Positions 46,564 to 58,229 are shown, counted from the first letter of the stretch. The stretch is 64,000 nt of DNA from Cephalotrichum gorgonifer (GCA_900312665.1 ONZQ02000020.1:124001-188000), one strand, 5' to 3'. The notes: a model not told the origin generated them from the letters alone. Translations and numbers: made by a program.

Positions 46564-46787
46564 GGTTATGGTACTTTGGTATTTGGCGGTGAACGGAACG
46601 GCCTCGTAGTTTTCGGTAATAAGACGAGGAAATCAATGAATTAAGGGTTAAGGACACATCCTGGTGGCCATGGTCACTTATTAAACGATTGGCTTCCCCT
46701 GTGCAAAAATTATCCATCCATCATGTTCAAAGGAGTCAGACATTACCCCATCCTTCTTGGATAATTATTCCTCACCTTCGACGGCTA

Positions 46788-46871
46788 TTGGGGAAGGAAC
46801 ATTTCTCTCCGAGGCTTGGGGGGGAGCATTACCAAGCACCCAACCCCGAGGGGGCAGTCTCCGATTTGGGG
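46788..46871. promoter_or_regulatory. Three TTGGGG elements in the 2-hydroxyacid DH / GST promoter
   Basis: TTGGGG occurs at 46788-46793, 46816-46821 and 46866-46871, 245-330 bases upstream of the GST start and 225-310 upstream of the dehydrogenase start. The hexamer is the predicted target of the C2H2 factor encoded at 51026-53390. Confidence 0.5.
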
Positions 46872-47116
46872 AACGGAAATTATTGTTGGAAATGGGGAGA
46901 GGTGGGGTAGTTATATTACGCATTATGTTGTATTGAACGTCTTGCGTGCTAACTTGTAGGGAGGGTGTTGTTCGACGACGTATTAATACTTTAAGCCGAA
47001 AAAGAGAATAAGAATAAGAATTAGAAGAAGAAAGAGAGCAGAAATACGAAACCAAGCAAGATCCCAATCACGACTTCTCCTGCAAAGTATCAAGCAGCTA
47101 TTCAACCGCGACAAAA

Positions 47117-47888
47117 ATGGCCCAGGTACCGGACATCACCTTATACACCTGGCTTACGGCAAATGGCGTCAAGATCTCGATAGGGCTCGAGGAGCTTTCA
47201 CTGCCCTATAAGATTGTCGAGATTGACATCTCCGCAAACAAGCAGAAGGCGCCCGGGTTCCTCGAGATTAACCCGAACGGTCGCATCCCTGCCATTACCG
47301 ACAATGGGCTGCGGGTCTTTGAGAGTGGTGCTATCCTCCTGTACCTCGCGGATAAGTACGACCTGAAGAGAATTCTCAGCTACGAGCCAGGGACTGCCGA
47401 GTACTATGAGCAACTGAGCTGGCTCATGTTTCAAATGGGCGGTGTTGGCCCCATGCAGGGTTAGCGGGCTTACCCATTATGGTACCTATTCTGTACACAG
47501 GAACATTGCTAATTCAGCTGTAGGGCAAGCGAATCATTTCCGTTTATTTGCCGGAGTCTACTCTGAGTACGGCATCAACAGGTACATGAACGAGACTAAG
47601 CGCCTGTACTCAGTTCTAAATTCGAGGCTGGAGTGCAGCCCCTTTCTTGCGGGGCCGAAATACACCGTCGCTGATATCGCCAACTATGCTTGGGTCCGAT
47701 ATGGCCCAATCGCCCTCGAAATTGACCTCGGGGAGTTTCCGGCACTGAAGCGGTGGCATGACGGTATTCACAGTCGGGATGCAACGCAGAGGGGATTAGC
47801 CGTTCCAAGGAAGATGACAGATGAGCAACTGGTAGACAGATACGGTAACTTGCGGCGCCAAGTAGATGCCATCCAGCCAGAGCTCTAG
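47117..47888 (+). CDS. Glutathione S-transferase (Ure2/YfcG-like)
   Basis: Exons 47117-47459 and 47524-47888 (64-nt intron) give 235 residues. The thioredoxin-like N-domain runs ITLYTWLTANGVKISIGLEE, with NPNGRIPAI and the glutathione-binding FESGAILLYLADKY (ES motif). The helical C-domain includes SPFLAGPKYTVADIANYAWV, the N-capping box motif of GSTs. It would conjugate or reduce with glutathione in the cytosol. The pattern fits the Ure2p/YfcG group, though isomerase roles (maleylacetoacetate-type) in aromatic degradation are also known for GSTs. It opens the metabolic cluster and has three TTGGGG elements in its promoter. Confidence 0.9.
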
Positions 47889-48359
47889 AATCTTAGTACT
47901 AGTATAATCCATTTCTAGATACTATGCCGTATTTGGTTTGCCTTATAACTTGTGACTCCTTCTTTCTTACCCTAGGAGTTCTCCTTCTAGTATCTTCGCA
48001 TTGGTGCATGGCCGAGAAGAAAGTAGCCATCAAAGAGAAGCTGGGGAAGGTAAGGAACACCTTCTATATATCAGCCTACGAGCCCCAAATTGTCGTATGA
48101 TTGTGGTACCACACTGCGTTCTGCCGGTATGTAGCCTCCAGGGTCTGACAACAGAATGAATTGCAGTGCCCAAAATACTTGGCTTACTCTGCCTATCTTT
48201 TAGAACTGATTTCCTGTGTCTCAAGATCCGGTCTTGTTGAAACGCCTTAGATTATTGCAGCCAAGAAGACATAATTGTCAAGTCATAAACAGTGTTGAGG
48301 TCTAAGAATATCCTAAGTAGGCTTCTCTTAACATTATATAACTTGCAAGAAGATCGACA
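47889..48359. other. Spacer between convergent GST and alcohol dehydrogenase genes
   Basis: No gene. AT-rich 3' flanks only. Confidence 0.4.
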
Positions 48360-49475
48360 TTACTTGGCCATATCTACGACAAGCTTTCCACTTGCCCCCT
48401 TGTGATAATCATCCACCAACTGATTTAGTTGCTCCAGCTTGTATGTTCTGATAATCGCTCGTACGCCCTCCTGGCTCGCGAAATTGAGCATGGCACGCAG
48501 CTGGTGGTTCCGCCCAACCAATACCCCCACCATCTGAATGTGTCGGAAGACCAGGTCGCGGGGCTGAATCAAGAATCCTTCCTTGGGGAAACTGACCATA
48601 ACACAAACACCGTGATTCTTGATTAGTTTCGTGCCATAATCGAGTGCTTGTTGTGCCTCAGGCAAAACAAGAAGCGCATCCACACCCTTTTCGCCTTCCA
48701 GCCCCGGTTCAGGCTGGCCGAATATAGTGGTTAGGACGTCCTCAGCCTTCTGGGTCTTGGCGTCAACAATTGTGAGCTTCGAAGATAGTGGGCCCAGGCT
48801 TTGGGCCACGTCGCTGAGAAGCTTGAGCGATGCGTCTCCGGTATCAATGGCGATAACATTGCAACCGAGTTTGACAGCAAACTGTACCCCAAGGTGACCG
48901 AGCCCGCCCCCTGCGCCCGATATGGCTACGGTGAGACCGTCACCTCCACCCTTGTGCATGCCAACTCGGCCCGCGCGGAGTGCATTCCAGATGGTCAGGC
49001 CGGCACACATTAAAGGTGCGGTTTCGACGGCTGTCATCCCGGCGGGCATGGGAGCGACTTGGCGAGAGTCTACAGTGCAGAACTCCTGGAAACCTCCGTC
49101 GCGGGAGAGGCCGAGGTTTCCGGCCTTTGTGCAGTAGACGCCGTACGACTCGGGGTCGCCATCGTTGTTGCGACATTCGTAGCATGACCCACACGGGTGG
49201 AAAGCACGCCCGGGAACCCCGACTGGCATGCCAACGTCAAGGCCGAGATCCTTAGAGACACTAGGTCCCATATTGACGATGATGCCAGCGAATTCATGAG
49301 ACCCTATGCGGGGAAGGTCCTGCCACATGGCACCCGACGCGAAAACGGCATCGGTGTGGCAGTACGAGGCCGCTTGAACTTGGACTAATATATCATGGCC
49401 GCTAGGTGCTGGTGGTGTCGGTACGTCCTTGAGGACGTAGGAGGTGTTGAAAGCTTGGAGGACTTGAGCTCGCAT
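48360..49475 (-). CDS. Zinc-dependent alcohol dehydrogenase (MDR superfamily)
   Basis: 371 residues from ATG at 49475 (MRAQVLQAF); the open frame to 49586 would add a non-conserved extension. Catalytic zinc ligands are in ASYCHTDAVFASG and GSHEFAGII, with structural zinc cysteines in FHPCGSCYECRNN...YGVYC. The insert between the third and fourth Cys (DGDPESYG) is longer than usual. The NAD-binding motif is ISGAGGGLGHLGVQFA. The enzyme oxidises an alcohol or reduces an aldehyde in the cytosol. It is divergent from the cytochrome b5 gene across a 393-bp promoter with three TTGGGG elements. Confidence 0.88.
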   Translation of the reverse strand: MRAQVLQAFNTSYVLKDVPTPPAPSGHDILVQVQAASYCHTDAVFASGAMWQDLPRIGSHEFAGIIVNMGPSVSKDLGLDVGMPVGVPGRAFHPCGSCYECRNNDGDPESYGVYCTKAGNLGLSRDGGFQEFCTVDSRQVAPMPAGMTAVETAPLMCAGLTIWNALRAGRVGMHKGGGDGLTVAISGAGGGLGHLGVQFAVKLGCNVIAIDTGDASLKLLSDVAQSLGPLSSKLTIVDAKTQKAEDVLTTIFGQPEPGLEGEKGVDALLVLPEAQQALDYGTKLIKNHGVCVMVSFPKEGFLIQPRDLVFRHIQMVGVLVGRNHQLRAMLNFASQEGVRAIIRTYKLEQLNQLVDDYHKGASGKLVVDMAK

Positions 49476-49624
49476 GTTGGGCGCTGATTTGAGGATTGGC
49501 GATAGGGTGATTGGAATTGAATAACGGAAGCTTGGTCCAGCCAAATTATATGGAGTTGTTCCATGAATAGAAAGTATTAGGCACACCAGGGGCCGTCGAG
49601 TTACGTTTATATTCGGCGGGCGGT

Positions 49625-49779
49625 TTGGGGTTAATCGGAGAATTGGGGTGTGGCGAGATTAGCGGGCAGGAACAAGAGGCAAGTAGAATTGGAGATCAGA
49701 TCTGGAGATGCAAGTTGAGTGACAATCTAGGTGGGGATTCAGTTTGAGAGCAGCAGGTCGGAGATGCTCCATATTGGGG
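49625..49779. promoter_or_regulatory. Three TTGGGG elements in the ADH / cytochrome b5 divergent promoter
   Basis: TTGGGG at 49625-49630, 49643-49648 and 49774-49779, all inside the 393 bp separating the two start codons. Candidate sites for the local C2H2 regulator. Confidence 0.5.
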
Positions 49780-49868
49780 AGGGGGCGTTCTGAAGCATTT
49801 AATAATTAATAATAGCCACCCAGGAACAGCAGAGTTGTTGACAGAAAAGAAAATCCATACCATCCACG

Positions 49869-50435
49869 ATGTCGCTCATTTACAGTTGGAACCAGGTCCA
49901 GACACATTCTAGACCAGATGATCTGTATTTGGTCATCAACGGCAAGGTGTACGACGTTACAACATTCCAACACAAACATCCGTGAGTTACTTCAGTTCTC
50001 TATTCCTTTCCAGCTGCCCCTTGATACCAGGATTTTAAAAAAAAATACTGAACAAAACCAAGCGGAGGAGAAGACTTTCTTCTTGACCAAGGGGGGACAG
50101 ACGTCACGGAGCTCTTTGATGATGCTGGGCACAGCGAGGAAGCCAGAAAAATCCTCGAGACACTGCAGGTCGGAGTTGTCGACGCCAAGGTTCGTGGCGC
50201 GCCCTCCAGCCCAATCAACCCAATATCCTCATGTCACTAACTCGATTTCCACCATGCGGGGCAGGAAACGAGAGAGTTCACTAGTAGTTCGAAGCAAGGA
50301 GCCAAAAGTCACAAGGTCAGGCGACACAATGTGGAGATCATTTTTGGGCTAGCTGCAGTGCTAGTTGGCGTAGTGGTTGCACTGGGCTACCCCCCTTTCT
50401 CATTCCCCAATTTGGGGATAATTTCCCCAATATGA
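49869..50435 (+). CDS. Tail-anchored cytochrome b5
   Basis: Exons 49869-49981, 50063-50189 and 50265-50435 splice to 136 residues. The first junction creates HKHPGGEDFLLDQGG, the first haem-ligand motif (HPGG), and FDDAGHSEEARKIL carries the second haem His. The third exon adds a basic linker and one hydrophobic helix, IIFGLAAVLVGVVVALGY, followed by a short tail: a C-terminal ER anchor. Cytochrome b5 passes electrons to P450s and desaturases, so a partner role for the cluster P450 (62034-63839) is attractive but inferred. The last codons overlap a CCCCAA-T-TTGGGG palindrome. The individual exons are all short, so the gene shows up only when spliced. Confidence 0.88.
50405..50430. promoter_or_regulatory. 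CCCCAA-T-TTGGGG palindrome plus a further CCCCAA
   Basis: A perfect inverted repeat CCCCAA-T-TTGGGG at 50405-50417, with another CCCCAA at 50425-50430, overlaps the last codons of the cytochrome b5 gene and lies about 600 bases upstream of the transcription factor start. Possible autoregulatory site. Confidence 0.5.
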
Positions 50436-51025
50436 TACCTATCATTCCGCTATCACTAGTGATGGTTGGTCCCTGCCACAAAATCCGCTTTAATAGTGCC
50501 TGGAGTTGGCTTTCCTTGTTTCCTGGTTCGGATCACGTATCGCTACTATGTGCTTTCGAGTTGGTCACATGTGTCTACAGTATCGAGAGGGCGCGTGCGG
50601 ATGGACAAATGTGAAGGGGGTATTATTAGGTCGTATTTATAACAACAGTTACGTGAAAGATAGAAAAAAGAAATGGATAGCAGAAGATATTTCATTGCCA
50701 GCCTCTCACGTACCCTTGCGGATCCCAGTTAATAGCTCCTTCATTACGAAGCTGCGCAGCTTTAGGATGGAATCCTAGCTCGGGATTAGGTGGCAAGGGG
50801 CGGCCAATGCGTATCCAGACAGGTTTAGCCTCGGATGTGACGGATATTACTGGCTGTACCAGTTCGCTCTCCGTGCTGGTTACTCCACAACGGCAGTCGG
50901 TATTACCGGCAGGACCACGGAACTGGGGAGGTGGGTAGGTACCCTGGTTAGAACGCCCCTCCCCACATCTCCCCCGCACTCAGATCAACCTGAGCAAAAC
51001 CAGACGCGAATATCGTCAGAAAGCC
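50436..51025. other. Promoter region of the C2H2 transcription factor gene
   Basis: No coding sequence recognised. CT-rich sequence at 50955-50985 probably belongs to the 5' leader. Confidence 0.4.
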
Positions 51026-53390
51026 ATGGCGAAAGTCACAAAGACGCATCGATGCAACCGCTGCTCTCGGGATTTTGCGCGGCTGGAGCACCTTCAACGC
51101 CATGAGCGATCACACACCAAGGAGAAGCCCTTCCAATGTATCGCATGCACCAAAGCCTTCACTCGGAAGTATGTGCTCTTTCGCTTCGTCATCACAGTAA
51201 TGAGAAAGATGAAACAACCCTCGACTAACAGCCTTTTTGTACAGGGATCTCCTGACTCGGCACGACCGAATAGCGCACCATCCGCCGGTAAACGACGCTG
51301 AACAGAATCGGCCACGGCGATTATCCTCCCAGTCGGCGACCGTTCTTACGGGAGGGATGCCGTCCCCAGAAACATTGACAACACCCCCCGGTGATCCGGT
51401 GCAAGCGTCTCAAGGAGATACGACGATCCTTGTCCGAAATGACGACGGGGCTTTCTCTGGGCAAGATGCTGGCCTATCCCTAGAGGAGCTCCCAGATGAC
51501 TTCACGTTGTTCATGGACAGCGTCCCACCCCCGAATCACGTATTCTCGCCCACGCTTCAGCCGCTTCCGACCTTCTACCCTAATATCACCTTGCCATGGG
51601 CCGTTGGGTACCCAGAGAGAGAACGGGAAATTGGATGGCCTAGTGAACTTCCAATACAAGCGTCCACTGTGGATTCGTCGTCAGCTCTTTCAACATACGG
51701 TTCCCGCCTACCGTCTCTGCAGCCGGAAACCGGACCTCCATCGTTACAGAATCCTTCCACGGACTTAGACTATGGGGCTAAGCACCACATGGTCGTCTCT
51801 GTCCAGGGTCGAAACCGGATAATCGATGAACTCTCCCGCTTCTCAAACTGTGTCCCTAAAGATTTCGTTTTGCCATCCAGGCATGGCCTTTCTCGCTTCG
51901 TCGCCGCTTACTTCAATACGTTCCACGAGCATTACCCCGTTCTCCATGTCCCTACATTACGGATGGATTCCATTAGTGTCGAGCTGTTCACAGCCATAGC
52001 TGCCGTGGGGGCACGTTATTCTCGCGAGCCAGAGGTGGGTATCCAGTTATTCTATCTGGCCAAGGCCGTCGTCTTAGAGCGTTTGGGACGAAGGCAAGCC
52101 ACAACGCCGCCTGAATCCAATGCCGACTCCACAGATGACGGAGTGACTTGCCCGACTGAAGATCGATACACCACCGTCGAGACTATGCAGACTCTGCTAC
52201 TGCTTATAGCCATCTCGACCTGGTTCAAGCGTCAACCTGGCGTGTACGAAGCCCTTTCGATACGAAGCATCCTTGATTCACTGGTACGAGAGGACGGCTT
52301 TAATCAACAGCGAGAGCTGCAGCCACGAAGCTGGACAGAGTGGATCAAGTACGAGTCTCTAAAGCGCATCAAACTGGTGGTATTCTGCTTTTTCAATATC
52401 CACACCATCGTTTTTGACATGCCTCCGATGATCGTCTCGAGTGAGCTCAATATTGATCTTCCCTGCTCGGAGAACGAATGGAAGGCGTCTAGCGAAACAC
52501 TCTGGCAAGAATCGCGTGGCCTGTCCCTACCGCCGGAAGGCTTGCAAGCCGCCTCGGAGCGGCTCTTTGTCGCCGACGACGACGAGGCGTCTCGCCCTAG
52601 GTCTCCTTCTGGATTCTCGTCCCTCGGCGGATACGTATTAATTCATACCGTCATCCAGCGTATCTGGCTCGTGAGAAACGCTGTGCTCCCTTCTCTACAA
52701 GGCCAACGGTTCTCGGTGGAGATGATGCATTCATTCGAGCAGGTCCTCAAGACCTGGTCTTCTAGTTGGGAGTGCAATCGCGAGTCTTCCATGGACCCGC
52801 TTAGCCCCTATGGGCCGTTATCGTTTACCTCCACGGCTCTCCTACGGTTGGCCTATATCCGGATCAACCTAGATCTGGGACCCATCCGCTCGCTGGGTAC
52901 CTGGGATCCAGGCTTGATCGCCAAGTCACTCGATGAGAGCCCGCCGGCACGGCGAAGCCACAGGCTTACTCGCGCGGCGCTCCACTGCGCCCACGCTCTA
53001 AGCATTCCCGTGAAACTGGGGATAAACTTTGTGGCGCAGACGCAAGTGGTGTATTGGTCCAACCAGCACGCCCTCTGTTCCTTAGAATGTGCGGTGCTGC
53101 TGGCAAAGTGGCTTGAGGCAGTTACCGTGTTAAACCCTAGCCCTCCTTTGAACGCGGCTGAAGAGCGGGTGCTTGACTTTGTTGCACAGCTGGTTGCGGA
53201 GAGCTGTCACGGGACTAGGGCCGACAAATTATTGCAGAGAAAGACTGTCTTATCATCAAAAGTGGTCCGGCTTTGGGCCGCGTTATACAAATCGGAGAGC
53301 GTGTGGGAGATGGTAGATTTGATCGGTCGCTCATTGGATGCATTCGCGGGCTTGTTAGAAGACCGCCATACAATTCCCCCGGGTCATTAA
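51026..53390 (+). CDS. C2H2 zinc-finger / fungal_trans transcription factor (Adr1-type fingers)
   Basis: Exons 51026-51168 and 51245-53390 (76-nt intron inside finger 2) encode 762 residues. Finger 1 is CNRCSRDFARLEHLQRHERS plus H; finger 2 is CIACTKAFTRKDLLTRH and its closing His. Helix contact residues (-1, 2, 3, 6) are R,E,H,R and R,D,L,R, the same as in yeast Adr1, which binds TTGG(A/G)G. A disordered region follows, then a fungal_trans domain (FVAAYFNTFHEHYPVLHVPT, later SWTEWIKYESLKRIK). It should act in the nucleus as a regulator. It lies in the middle of the metabolic cluster, whose promoters are rich in TTGGGG, so a pathway-specific role is likely. A decayed homologue of its C-terminal half is at 58230-58720. 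Confidence 0.88.
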
Positions 53391-53554
53391 ATGTCTATTA
53401 AACGGCCGCATCTTGCCTTAAATAGGAGATTAAATTGATGCTAAGAAAGAGGGTGTAATTACTAAGTACTATCATTACTTGCTGAGACTGTATACAGAGT
53501 GAGCGTGAGTGTTGACGGAGTATATACAATTCTCAACAATACCAGAAGATGGAG

Positions 53555-55197
53555 TTATCGGATTTGGAGGTTGCCGATCGTTATGGCCTTGATGTTCTGG
53601 TATTCGGCAAGTCCGTACTTGCTGCCCTCGCGGCCTATTCCGCTCTCCTTGACTCCACCAAAAGGGGTCTCGGCGGCGCTAATCAAGCCTGTGTTCACAC
53701 CAATCATCCCACATTCCAGACGTCGAGCGACTCGCATTATACGTCCAATGTTTTGGCTGAAGAAATACCCGGAGAGGCCATATTCGGTAGAGTTGGCCAT
53801 TGCCACAGCCTCATCCTCACTCCTAAAAGAGAAGACGGCGGCCAGAGGCCCGAAGGTTTCGTCAACGGCCACTTCCATCTCGGCATTGGCATTGCTGATA
53901 ATCGTCGGCTCGTAGAAGTACCCCTTAAGGTTCGAGGGCTTTTTCCCACCCGTATGTAGGATGGCGCCTTTGCTGATGGCGTCGCGTACGTGAGCATCAA
54001 CCTTGTTCACGGCGGCCGCATTGACAAGTGGTCCTTGAGTGACTCCTGCATCGATGCCCCTGCCGAGATTCAAATTCTGCACTCGTTTGACAAGCAGCGC
54101 AACGAACTCGTCTTTGACCTTTTCATGTACCAGCAGCCTGTTTGCACACTAGAAAAGTTATAAACACTAGTTAGCATTAAGGAAACATAAGTCGTAGGAA
54201 TAACAAAGAAAGTCGAGCAGGGCGGATCTAGAATCTTACAACACAAGTCTGCCCTGAGCAGCGAAATTTGCAAGCCATGGCAGCTTCGACCGCAACTTCG
54301 AGGTCCGCGTCGTCGAAAACAATAAAAGGGGCATTGCCCCCGAGTTCCATACTAACACGCTTCATGGTTCCGGCAGCGGCTTGCGCGAGGATCTTCCCAA
54401 CGCCAGTAGACCCCGTAAAGCTTAGCTTCTTCACTCTGGGGTTTGTTGCAAGCTCCATTGAAGCCTCGCGGTCTTTGGTTGGCACCACGTGGATGCAGTC
54501 AGTTGGGACTCCCGCCACCAGGGCAAGTCTAGCGAGCGCAAGGGCCGTGTATGGAGTCTCGCTTGGTGGTTTGATGACGACAGAGCATCCTGCCGCTAGG
54601 GCCGGGGCTACCTTTCGGGTAATCATAGCAGCCGGGAAGTTCCACGGGGTGATGATGGCGCAAACGCCAACTGGCTCCTTATACGTGAAAACGGTGGTGT
54701 TGGTGTAGGATGAGGGGATGGTATCTCCGTAGGACCGCGTCGCCTCTTCCGCAAACCATGAGATGAAGGATGCAGCATATGTCACTTCTGCTCTGGCCTC
54801 CGCATACGTTTTTCCGTTTTCCAACGATAGAATGGTAGACACTATATAGCGATATTAGCTGAACTCATTCATTCTCTGTTGACCATTACACTCCGTTGTA
54901 AGGACACGACGTACGATCTTCTATGTTGTCTAGGACCAAGTCGAACCATGTACGTAGAATCAGACCACGTTCTTTTGCCGTTTTTTGGTAGAAATCGATG
55001 GTCCCCCTCTCGGCGCTGTCGATTGCGTCCAGGAAATCTTGCCGGCCAAGATTGGTACAGTCGCCTAACACGGTTCCAGATGAGGGCTCGTAAACTTGAA
55101 ATACCCGTGTGGTTGATTCTCGCCACTCCCCAGCTACGAGACCTGCCGTCACTAGCAGTGACGGGTCGCGGAGTTTCTGCAGGGCTTCAGATGCCAT
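53555..55197 (-). CDS. Aldehyde dehydrogenase, succinate-semialdehyde dehydrogenase type
   Basis: Exons 54915-55197, 54240-54841 and 53555-54148 give 492 residues. Key parts: ITPWNFPAAMITRKVAPALA, FTGSTGVGKILAQ, MELGGNAPFIVFDDAD (general-base Glu), CSGQTCVCANRLLVHEK across a splice (catalytic Cys about 294), and the SSADH-like end ISAAETPFGGVKESGIGREG followed by SKYGLAEYQ. It oxidises a semialdehyde to an acid with NAD(P)+, in cytosol or mitochondrion; no clear targeting peptide. The 91-nt intron 54149-54239 lies right at the active-site Cys motif. The promoter has two CCCCAA elements. Confidence 0.92.
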
Positions 55198-55856
55198 TGT
55201 CGCAAATATGCGTGTATAGTATATCGAGAGAAGAGCGAAGTCCTTAGGATGGAGAAAATGTGATGGTATTCGAGGCCTCTCACAAAATTCCAGATGCTCC
55301 TATGCCATATATAATAATAATGGCCTCCTGTTATGGTCAGATGGCGGATGTGTGGGTGGGCCAGATTTCCCCAAGAAGGAATCCCAGACCTTCACTGGCC
55401 TTACCCCGATTCCTAGAGGTTGCCCTTCCCCAATTCCCCCTCCCCGCTAGTTTGAAAACGACATCCCCCTCCCTGTGATACCCCGACAGGCAGTACGAAG
55501 TATCCAGACCATCGCAGCGATGTAAATTCCATACCCAGCTCGTAGAATTGAGAAAATCTAGAATGCCACAAAACCCCTCCACAATTGTGACACAGTTGGC
55601 TGCTACCGGCTCACCAAATCCTCAACAGACATGGAAAGATATAGCTGTCTGGAGAAGCGATAAAAAGGGATTGGTCGACAATGGAAGCGGCCTCTTAGTA
55701 TCTTTCTCACTGGCAGATGCGTCATATTATTGACATACCATTTCCATTAACGGAACGGCTGGGACCGAGACCTGATAGTTCGTGTACGTTCTTTATGCTT
55801 ACTACTCTACCATTCTCCTAAATCTGTGGCTGTGTGTCTACATACACGGGCCCCCA
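55198..55856. other. Promoter of the aldehyde dehydrogenase and 3' flank of the decarboxylase-like gene
   Basis: No gene recognised apart from the CCCCAA sites listed separately. Confidence 0.4.
55369..55433. promoter_or_regulatory. Two CCCCAA elements upstream of the aldehyde dehydrogenase
   Basis: CCCCAA (TTGGGG on the gene's strand) at 55369-55374 and 55428-55433, 170-240 bases upstream of the start codon at 55197. Confidence 0.5.
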
Positions 55857-56498
55857 TTACTTTGCCAAAGGCGAAACCTCGGCCAGCTGTTTCTTATGCT
55901 CTCCACTGGCCACCATCTCATCGATTACTCTAGTGGCCGTCTTCGTTGCTTCAATTCCGGCAGGAACACCACAGTATATCGATGACTGGAGGATGGCCTC
56001 CCGAATTTCAATCTCGCTAAGACCGTTGTTAATGGCCCCACGGATGTGAATGCCCAGCTCCGGCCAGCTCTTGAGAGCTATCAGCATGCCAAGGTCTGAG
56101 GCAAGAGAGGAATAAAAGTTAGAGTGACGGCTCATTTGTTAAAACATATCACCATACCTGCCCATGTGGATTGCTTGTTTATACTTACTAAGGAGGCTGC
56201 GCTGCTTGAAGCTCAAGCCGGGCCGAGACCAAATATTCCCCCAGCACCACCTGTACCCATGTTGTCAGAATTGTCTCAGGCTTGCCATAGTGAACTAGGT
56301 CTCATTCATCCCAACGTGCAGCTGTTTTCGAAGGCAGGCTTACTCTGTCACTAGTTGTTGGTTGGGATAGGCAAACTCGCTCGATCCGGCTCGCAGCGCC
56401 GTGTCGACATAAGCACTACCGACTACCTTGCGGCGGTTCTGGAGGCCGAGATTGAACATCTCGGTATGTAGTTCATCAAACTTCGTATCTGTCGACAT
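55857..56498 (-). CDS. Carboxymuconolactone decarboxylase family protein
   Basis: Three exons (56344-56498, 56189-56250, 55857-56095; two 93-nt introns) give 151 residues. The junctions restore LVTEWCWGNIWSRPGLSFKQ and RSLLNLGMLIALKSWPELGI, the core of bacterial-type 4-carboxymuconolactone decarboxylases, followed by IREAILQSSIYCGVPAGIEA. The single Cys with downstream GVPA matches the CMD group; the CxxC of AhpD peroxidases is absent. In the beta-ketoadipate pathway this enzyme decarboxylates a lactone from protocatechuate, but fungal clusters use relatives for other ring chemistry. Divergent from the SDR gene across a TTGGGG-containing promoter. Confidence 0.88.
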
Positions 56499-56701
56499 GT
56501 TCGCTGGAGGCTGAGGACGTGCTTAACATTCGTAATGCGTAGGGAAGTCGGAGGAGTGAGTGGGAAGCTGTGTGCGGGTGGTGGGCATCAATTTAATGTG
56601 GTTCAGAGCCAAAGCCCATTTGGAGAATGCAACGAATCCTAGACTCCGCATCATGAAGTGGTGGTTAATGTTAGGTGGCAGTTGGAGGGTATCATGTTTT
56701 A

Positions 56702-56879
56702 CCCCAACTTTGTACCAGAGCATCTCTGATGGCGCTTGCCGAATCGGAGACTTTACTGGTGTATCATCATCTAATGCGGAGAATTGTAGACAAAAGCAAA
56801 TCATGTATCTATAATATTATTTTATGGGTTGGGGAAACGAATTTGAGTGGAGACAACTCCCACCTTCCCCGACTTGGGG
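56702..56879. promoter_or_regulatory. CCCCAA/TTGGGG elements in the CMD / SDR divergent promoter
   Basis: CCCCAA at 56702-56707, TTGGGG at 56829-56834 and 56874-56879. The last is part of the near-palindrome TCCCC-GACTT-GGGGA (56866-56880). A TTGGAG variant lies at about 56682. Start codons flank the region at 56498 (-) and 57045 (+). Confidence 0.5.
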
Positions 56880-57044
56880 AAAACTAGTGCATCCGATCAA
56901 TAGCATGATTTCCTAAATCGGCTGTTGTGTACGGTACTTACCATAAGATACCACCCCTCAGTATAACAGAGCCATATAAACTTATATCACCGCTTCCCGG
57001 ACACTGTTCCTAGTATTGTCCTCGAAATCACCCAGCATAGAAAC

Positions 57045-58031
57045 ATGGCTCTTAGGACGGTAGAAAGTCGGTTACGGGGAAAGACTGTGTTAATCACGGG
57101 CGCTTCGAGCGGCATCGGTCGCAGTACCGCCTTCGAGTTTGCCAGAGCATCGCCAGATGACCTCAGACTTGTTTTAGTCGCCCGAAGAATCGACCGCCTG
57201 GCCAGGATTTCGGAGGAGATTGCAGAGGTGGTGGGCCTAGGAGTCAAGATCTTCGCCCTGGAGCTTGATGTCAGCGACCCGGCCCAAGCTTGCAACATAC
57301 TGAACAGGCTACCGGTCGAGTTCAAGGAAGTTGACGTGTTGGTCAACAATGCGTGAGTAAACCGATGATACTTGGTACCCATGGAGATATGCTGATGGCG
57401 TGTGGAAATAGTGGTCTCGCAAGGGGCGTTGCTAAGGCACCCGATATCCAGCAAGCCGACATAAACTCCATGATGCTAACCAATGTTAATGGGCTGATCA
57501 ACATCACACAAGCCATCCTGCCCGCCTTCCTTAGGCGTGGAAATGGCGGAAGAGGAGATATCATCAACATTGGCAGCGTAGCCGGTCGCGAGCCTTACGC
57601 AACGGCCAGCGTATATTGCGCAAGTAAGGCGGCAGTCAGGGCCTTCACAGATTCCATACGGAGGGAGCTTTGCGACACACGGATAAGGGTCATTGAGATT
57701 GACCCTGGACAGGTTGAGACCGAGTTTTCCATTGTTCGCTTATATGGGGATGAATCAAAGGCCGCCGGCGTCTATCAGTGAGTGATGCAAGCCGCAAGAA
57801 AGAAAATAGACCGTGGTCGTCCGCTAACGGGTGGAAACAGAGGATGCGAACCCTTGACGCCAGATGACATTGCGGAGCTTGTTGTTTTCGCTGCCGGAAG
57901 ACGAGAGAATGTCGTTATTGCAGACACTCTAGTGTACCCAAATCACCAGGTAATCGGCTCGCCCCCCAGCGGTAGTGCTATTGTTAATTTATCACTAGGG
58001 AGGCGTGATTACAATGCACCGGAACTTATGA
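57045..58031 (+). CDS. Short-chain dehydrogenase/reductase (YdfG-like)
   Basis: Four exons (57045-57352, 57412-57777, 57841-57949, 57999-58031) give 271 residues. Cofactor motif VLITGASSGIGRSTAFEF, the NNAG motif split by the first intron, catalytic Ser in INIGSVAG and Tyr/Lys in SVYCASKAAVRAF are all present. The third exon reads GCEPLTPDDIAELVVFAAGR, typical of the NADP-dependent 3-hydroxy acid dehydrogenase (YdfG/serine dehydrogenase) branch. The last 49-nt intron is optional: without it the frame runs to 58039 with an atypical tail, with it the protein ends ITMHRNL as relatives do. It likely oxidises a 3-hydroxy acid or similar alcohol in the cytosol. Confidence 0.88.
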
Positions 58032-58229
58032 CTGACTAGCTAGCTCCTTAGGGGAGTGGGTTGAGGCTGTGAAACAGGAGGCTAGGGCGCAACCATTATA
58101 CACCTTGTATTATATTCAATTAAGCCCCGTACCACTCCAAGAATGAACTTTTATTTAGCTCAAGGCCTGTCAAAGACCATGCCGAACTTCCAAAAAGTCT
58201 GTAAATGCGTGCAACAACGATGTATTAGA

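Noticed and set aside
55857..56135. Peroxidase of the AhpD type
   Set aside because: The CxxC motif is missing; the single Cys and surrounding sequence fit carboxymuconolactone decarboxylase relatives.
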